The position numbers and the translations under genes are program-made. This document shows positions 59,773 through 64,000 of a stretch of DNA of 64,000 nucleotides, piece by piece. Origin of the DNA: Pseudomonas cedrina subsp. cedrina (GTDB lineage Bacteria > Pseudomonadota > Gammaproteobacteria > Pseudomonadales > Pseudomonadaceae); NCBI RefSeq assembly GCF_001983175.1, contig NZ_MNPW01000001.1, positions 186,001 through 250,000 on the forward strand, given 5' to 3'. The notes beneath the pieces were generated by a model, which had not been told where the DNA came from, searched no databases, and was given only the letters and a program-made list of their open reading frames with translations. The number at the start of each line of letters is the position of its first letter. Position 1 is the stretch's first letter.

Positions 59773-60029
59773 TGGGAAAGTCTCAATACAGGTAAGTGGC
59801 GTCTGCACGCCGGACATCCCTGTCGACAAAAGCACCGCCTGTCCGCAGCGGTTGTTATGCTCTGAATCGGCCGGAATAGAGCCTTCTTGACCGAGCACAG
59901 ACGAACGGTCAATAAACTGTCATCCAACCGAAATAAATTCAAAATCGTCATAAAAATGTCAAATTTGCCTGCAATGATTCGCCACGCGACCTGTGAAACG
60001 TCCTACAGGCCTTTTCTTTGCGAGCCGCC

Positions 60030-61049
60030 ATGAACCACAGCATCGACCACAGCCATCAGGACTCAGACCTGTTTGGCCTGCTTTACGGTTTCCGTTTTCG
60101 CCCAGGTGAAAAAGGCGAACAGATAGACTCGGCCACGGCGCTGCAGGCCCTGCAACAGCCGGGCGATCCGGAAGAGTTCTTATGGCTGCACCTGAACCTG
60201 GCCCACGCTGCGTGCGAGCGCTGGATGCAGGCGCACCTGGACCTGCCGGAAGAGTTCTTCGAAGCCTTGCATGAAGGCTCGCGCTCCACCCGCATCGAAC
60301 ACGTCGACTCGGCCTTGCTGGCGGTGGTCAACGATGTGGTGTTCAACTTCAGCAGCATGGTGTCGTCGGACATTTCCACGCTGTGGGTGTGCGCCCGCAG
60401 CCGCCTGTTGATCAGTGCGCGCCTGCAACCTTTGCACTCGGTGGACAAGCTGCGTTCGTCGGTCAAGGCCGGCGAGAGTTTCCGCTCGCCACTGGCCTTG
60501 CTGGTGCACCTGCTGCGCGACCAGGGTGAAGTACTGACCCAGATCGTGCGCAAGACCAGCATCAGCGTTGACCATATCGAAGACCAACTGCTGTCCTCAC
60601 GCTTGTCCACCAACCGCGCCGAACTGGGCGCGGCGCGCCGGGTGCTGGTGCGCCTGCAACGCTTGCTGGCGCTGGAGCCGGGCTCGCTGCTGCGCCTGCT
60701 CAACCGTCCGCCGCAGTGGCTGCAAAAGGAAGACGTGAAGGAGTTGCGCAAGTCCACCGAAGAGTTTGCGCTGGTGATCAACGACCTGACGGCGCTGGGC
60801 GAACGCATCAAGCTGTTGCAGGAAGAGATCGCCGCCAACCTCAACGAGCAAAGCAGCCGCACGCTGTTTACCCTCACCGTGGTCACGGTGCTGGCGCTGC
60901 CGATCAACATCATCGCCGGTTTTTTCGGCATGAACGTGGGCGGCGTACCGCTTTCCCAGGACCCGGAAGGGTTCTGGATATTGGTGGCGTTGGTGGCAAC
61001 GTTTACCTTGATTGCCGGGCGTTGGGCCTTCCGCAAGTTCTCGACTTGA
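60030..61049 (+). CDS. zntB: ZntB/CorA-type metal transporter
   Basis: 339 residues from the ATG at 60030. A large cytoplasmic N-terminal domain (about 1-280) precedes two C-terminal transmembrane helices with the GMN signature between them (IAGFFGMNVGGVPL). The sequence fits ZntB-type members (zinc transport) better than CorA Mg2+ channels, but the ion cannot be fixed from sequence. The 257-base gap upstream to the MCP start shows no assigned promoter. Confidence 0.87.
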   Translation: MNHSIDHSHQDSDLFGLLYGFRFRPGEKGEQIDSATALQALQQPGDPEEFLWLHLNLAHAACERWMQAHLDLPEEFFEALHEGSRSTRIEHVDSALLAVVNDVVFNFSSMVSSDISTLWVCARSRLLISARLQPLHSVDKLRSSVKAGESFRSPLALLVHLLRDQGEVLTQIVRKTSISVDHIEDQLLSSRLSTNRAELGAARRVLVRLQRLLALEPGSLLRLLNRPPQWLQKEDVKELRKSTEEFALVINDLTALGERIKLLQEEIAANLNEQSSRTLFTLTVVTVLALPINIIAGFFGMNVGGVPLSQDPEGFWILVALVATFTLIAGRWAFRKFST

Positions 61050-61062
61050 AATAATGATCAAC

Positions 61063-61151
61063 TGTGGGAGCTGGCTTGCCTGCGATAGCGGTGTATCAGG
61101 CCCTGCAGGGGGGACTGACAAATAGCTATCGCAGGCAAGCCAGCTCCCACA
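61063..61151. repeat. REP doublet, left flank of the PiT gene
   Basis: Arms TGTGGGAGCTGGCTTGCCTG / inverse around the spacer ATCAGGCCCTGCAGGGGGGA. It is almost identical over its whole length, spacer included, to 62913-63001. Confidence 0.92.
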
Positions 61152-61277
61152 TTCGTTTTGTAGTGCCTACTGGACCAGCGGCATAACCAATCCCGCCAAA
61201 CACTGACCTGCCGCAGCATCTCTGTAACATTCTGCAATGAATATGAACGACATCCTCATCACACTGGATGCCCCGGC

Positions 61278-62894
61278 ATGGCCACCCCTTCCCTGACTGC
61301 CTCCCCTCATACCTCATCCGCAAGCCCCCAAACCAGGCTCGACAAGAAACCCGGCCTGGTGACGGTGATCATCTTCTTCGCCGTGCTCGCCATGGGCCTG
61401 TTGTTCACCGCCTACAGCCTGATGCATGACATGCGCGAAATGGGCGCCCAAGTCACCACCTGGACGCCGTTCCTGCTGCTGGGCGTGGCGCTGTTGATTG
61501 CCTTGGGCTTCGAATTCGTCAACGGTTTCCACGACACCGCCAACGCCGTGGCGACGGTGATCTACACCAACTCGCTGCCGCCGCATTTTGCGGTGGTGTG
61601 GTCGGGCTTTTTCAACTTTCTCGGGGTGCTGCTTTCCAGCGGTGCGGTGGCGTTCGGCATCATTGCCTTGTTGCCGGTCGAGCTGATTCTGCAGGTGGGT
61701 TCATCGGCGGGGTTTGCGATGATCTTCGCGCTGCTGATCGCCGCGATCCTGTGGAACCTCGGCACCTGGTGGCTGGGTTTGCCGGCCTCCTCTTCCCACA
61801 CCCTGATCGGCTCGATCATCGGCGTCGGCGTGGCGAATGCCTTGATGCACGGGCGTGACGGTACCAGCGGCGTGGATTGGAGCCAGGCGCTCAAGATCGG
61901 TTACGCGCTGCTGCTGTCGCCGCTGATCGGTTTTGCCTTTGCGGCGATGCTGTTGCTGGCGCTGCGGGCCTTCGTCAAGAACCGCGCGTTGTATAAGGCA
62001 CCCAAAGGCGACGCCCCGCCTCCGTGGTGGATCCGCGGCATGCTGATTGCCACCTGCACCGGTGTGTCCTTCGCCCACGGTTCCAACGATGGGCAGAAAG
62101 GCATGGGCCTGATCATGCTGATCCTGGTCGGGACCCTGCCGATGGCCTACGCGCTGAACCGCACCATGCCGGCCGAACAGTCGTTGCAGTTTGCCGCGGT
62201 GGCTGAAGTCACCCAAGTGGCCCTGGTGAAAAGCGCACCGCAGCTGCTGGCGGGCGACCCGCGACCGGTCCTTTCGGCCTATGTGCGCACCAAGGAACCC
62301 ACGGCGGAACTGGTGCCGGCCCTCGCCGCCCTCACCGGGCATATCGGTGAGGAGGTCAAAGGCTACGGCTCCCTGGCCAAAGTGCCCGCCGAGGCCGTCG
62401 GCAACGTGCGTAACGACATGTACCTGACCAGCGAAACCATCCGCCTGATGGACAAGGGCAAGGTGGGTAACTTCGATGCCGATACCCAAGGCAAGCTGCA
62501 ACTGTTCAAGCAGCAGATCGACGACGCCACACGCTTTATTCCGCTGTGGGTGAAGATCGCCGTGGCGATCGCCCTGGGCCTGGGCACCATGGTGGGTTGG
62601 AAGCGCATCGTGGTGACCGTGGGTGAAAAAATCGGCAAGACGCACCTGACCTACGCCCAGGGCGCCTCGGCCGAAATGGTCGCGATGCTGACCATTGGCG
62701 CGGCGGATATGTATGGGTTGCCGGTGTCGACCACCCATGTGTTGTCCTCCGGTGTGGCGGGGACGATGGTGGCCAATGGCGGTGGCTTGCAGATGAAGAC
62801 CATCCGTAACTTGCTGATGGCGTGGGTGTTGACATTACCAGCCGCCATCCTACTGTCGGGCAGCTTGTACTGGCTGTTCACCCAACTCTTCTGA
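61278..62894 (+). CDS. Inorganic phosphate transporter, PiT family
   Basis: A 538-residue inner-membrane H+/phosphate symporter with about ten to twelve hydrophobic helices. The inverted PiT duplicates are visible: GFEFVNGFHDTANAVATVIY near residue 80 and SFAHGSNDGQKGMGLIMLIL near 265. Further PiT blocks are GLPASSSHTLIGSIIGVG and YGLPVSTTHVLSSGVAGTM. A cytosolic loop lies between the halves (about 290-420). It is like PitA of low-affinity phosphate uptake. It is flanked by twin REP doublets. Confidence 0.94.
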   Translation: MATPSLTASPHTSSASPQTRLDKKPGLVTVIIFFAVLAMGLLFTAYSLMHDMREMGAQVTTWTPFLLLGVALLIALGFEFVNGFHDTANAVATVIYTNSLPPHFAVVWSGFFNFLGVLLSSGAVAFGIIALLPVELILQVGSSAGFAMIFALLIAAILWNLGTWWLGLPASSSHTLIGSIIGVGVANALMHGRDGTSGVDWSQALKIGYALLLSPLIGFAFAAMLLLALRAFVKNRALYKAPKGDAPPPWWIRGMLIATCTGVSFAHGSNDGQKGMGLIMLILVGTLPMAYALNRTMPAEQSLQFAAVAEVTQVALVKSAPQLLAGDPRPVLSAYVRTKEPTAELVPALAALTGHIGEEVKGYGSLAKVPAEAVGNVRNDMYLTSETIRLMDKGKVGNFDADTQGKLQLFKQQIDDATRFIPLWVKIAVAIALGLGTMVGWKRIVVTVGEKIGKTHLTYAQGASAEMVAMLTIGAADMYGLPVSTTHVLSSGVAGTMVANGGGLQMKTIRNLLMAWVLTLPAAILLSGSLYWLFTQLF

Positions 62895-62912
62895 CACACC
62901 ACCGGACAAAAC

Positions 62913-63001
62913 TGTGGGAGCTGGCTTGCCTGCGATAGCGGTATATCAGGCCCTGCAAGGGGGACTGACAAATAGCTATCGCAGGCAAGCCAGCTCCCAC
63001 A
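62913..63001. repeat. REP doublet, right flank of the PiT gene
   Basis: A near-copy of 61063-61151, differing at only a few spacer positions (GTATATCAGGCCCTGCAAGG). Confidence 0.92.
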
Positions 63002-63017
63002 TGGGTGTTGCATCCAT

Positions 63018-63992
63018 TCAGTGGATGAAGAGTCCAGCCATTGCCTTGAGGCGCTTCTTGTACACCCGCCGCGCCTCCAACGCCTCTTCCAGCGTCACCG
63101 CCACAAACCCCGCCCGCTGGTTCGGCTGCATCTGCCCGATCAGGTCCAGGTCGGCACTGATCACCGTGCCGATCATCGCGTAGCCGCCACCCGAGACCGC
63201 GTCCCGGTGCAGCACAATCGGCTCCAGACCCGCCGGTACCTGGATCGAACCAATCGGGTAGCAACTGTCGACGATGTTCGACGGGTCCGATCCTGCGCCA
63301 AACGGCTGCTCACGCGGCTGGAAGCCCAGCGCACTGCCGCCCTTGAACCGATAGCCAATGCGGTCGGCCTCGGAGCCTACCGTCCACGGCTCGGCAAAAA
63401 AACTGCGTTTGGCCGCCTCCGTCAGCCGCTCGTAATACAGCCCAGGCACCACGCGCAGGGTCACATCACCGCCCACCGAGCGGCGCAACGCCATCGGCAG
63501 GCTGTTGCCCGCGCGGCCCGTGTCGCTGGCCTCACCGATGGGCAATAGATCGCCCTCCTGCAAGCGCCGACCGTGGAACCCACCGAGCGCGCCGAGGGTG
63601 TAGGTCGAGCGGCTGCCGAGTACCAGCGGCACGTCGATACCACCGGCCACCGCCAGGTAGGTCCGCGCGCCGGCCCTGGGGAATTCAAAGCGCAACACCT
63701 GCCCGGCGCGCACGTGGAAGGCGGTGTCCTGATGCACCACGTCGCCGTCCAGGCGCGGCGACATCAGCGCGCCGCTGAGCGCCACCAAGGCATCCTGTTG
63801 AAACTCCAGTTCGGGGCCAATCAATGTGCATTCCAGCCCCGCCGCGTCCAGCGGGTTACCCACCAGGTGGTTGGCCGCGCTCAATGCGTACTGGTCCAGC
63901 GCACCCGACGGCGGGATGCCCAAGTGGTAATAGCCTTCGCGGCCAAGGTCTTGCACAGAGGTGGCCAGGCCGGGTTTGAGGACCTTGATCAT
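63018..63992 (-). CDS. pxpC: 5-oxoprolinase subunit C (PxpC; biotin-dependent carboxylase-like)
   Basis: A 324-residue member of the PxpC/KipA (allophanate hydrolase subunit 2-like) family, part of ATP-dependent 5-oxoproline hydrolysis with PxpA and PxpB. It starts MIKVLKPGLATSVQDLGREG and has FPRAGARTYLAVAGGIDVPL, LGSRSTYTLGALGGFHGR, and IVLHRDAVSGGGYAMIGTV with GQMQPNQRAGFVAV. The start is 8 bases from the right edge; pxpB is expected just beyond, outside the window. Confidence 0.92.
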   Translation of the reverse strand: MIKVLKPGLATSVQDLGREGYYHLGIPPSGALDQYALSAANHLVGNPLDAAGLECTLIGPELEFQQDALVALSGALMSPRLDGDVVHQDTAFHVRAGQVLRFEFPRAGARTYLAVAGGIDVPLVLGSRSTYTLGALGGFHGRRLQEGDLLPIGEASDTGRAGNSLPMALRRSVGGDVTLRVVPGLYYERLTEAAKRSFFAEPWTVGSEADRIGYRFKGGSALGFQPREQPFGAGSDPSNIVDSCYPIGSIQVPAGLEPIVLHRDAVSGGGYAMIGTVISADLDLIGQMQPNQRAGFVAVTLEEALEARRVYKKRLKAMAGLFIH

Positions 63993-64000
63993 GCCAGCGC

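Noticed and set aside
61190..61277. Pho-box-like CTGTAAC...CTGCAAT upstream of the PiT gene
   Set aside because: The repeat period is 10 rather than 11 and the hexamers match poorly.

Overview
The window is chromosomal DNA of a Pseudomonas, most likely of the P. fluorescens group. The arginine region matches the P. aeruginosa order: aotJQMOP-argR, then aruCFGDB-x-aruE, alaS, lysC, csrA and a tRNA-Ser/tRNA-Arg cluster. AmrZ is present, genes are GC-rich, and many intergenic gaps carry the 'GTGGGAGCTGGCTTGCCTGC' class of REP palindromes typical of fluorescent pseudomonads.

Layout. 0-3 kb: amrZ (+), mgtE (-), two identical tRNA-Arg(ACG), tRNA-Ser(GCT) and csrA/rsmA. 3-9.3 kb: lysC, alaS, ltaE (-), then an FMN riboswitch controlling a type II lumazine synthase (+). 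9.4-17.3 kb: the arginine succinyltransferase (AST) catabolic operon (-). 17.5-23.4 kb: one giant LRR/toxin-like gene (+). 23.4-28.9 kb: argR and the aot arginine/ornithine ABC importer (-). 29.7-32.4 kb: acs (-) and a small secreted DUF2790 protein. 32.5-35 kb: vapBC (-) and nrdB (+).

35-43.4 kb is visibly AT-richer foreign DNA. It holds a DNA-modification/defence island: DUF4420 PD-(D/E)XK nuclease, Z1-type ATPase, a MORC/MutL-like GHKL ATPase broken by a 1-nt frameshift, a cytosine-5 methyltransferase, and a divergent Vsr endonuclease. Beside it is a phage-type immunity module: a C4-like antisense RNA with complementary targets on both sides, a small leader ORF, and a BRO-family antirepressor.

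43.6-47.8 kb is mixed accessory DNA: a HAD phosphatase, a decayed Fic remnant between 60-bp direct repeats, an unknown protein with a zinc-knuckle pattern, a small HTH gene behind a LexA-type box, a HigBA-like toxin-antitoxin pair with a damaged toxin start, and a P-loop kinase-like protein. 47.8-64 kb is ordinary accessory/core metabolism: an amidase and an amidase remnant, an MBL hydrolase with divergent TetR regulator and a perfect palindromic operator, a PAS chemoreceptor, a LysR regulator with divergent amidotransferase-like and monooxygenase-like genes, glpQ, a PepSY protein, an MCP, a ZntB-type transporter, a PiT phosphate transporter and pxpC at the right edge.

Functional logic. Arginine is imported by Aot and degraded by Ast/Aru to glutamate and succinate. 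ArgR links the two: both operons carry an exact TGTCGC-N8-AA half-site upstream. The most unusual items are the MORC/Z1/DUF4420/Dcm/Vsr island, the C4 RNA-antirepressor cassette, a 192-bp MITE-like insertion inside a REP doublet with a 10-bp target duplication, and the three-module LRR protein.
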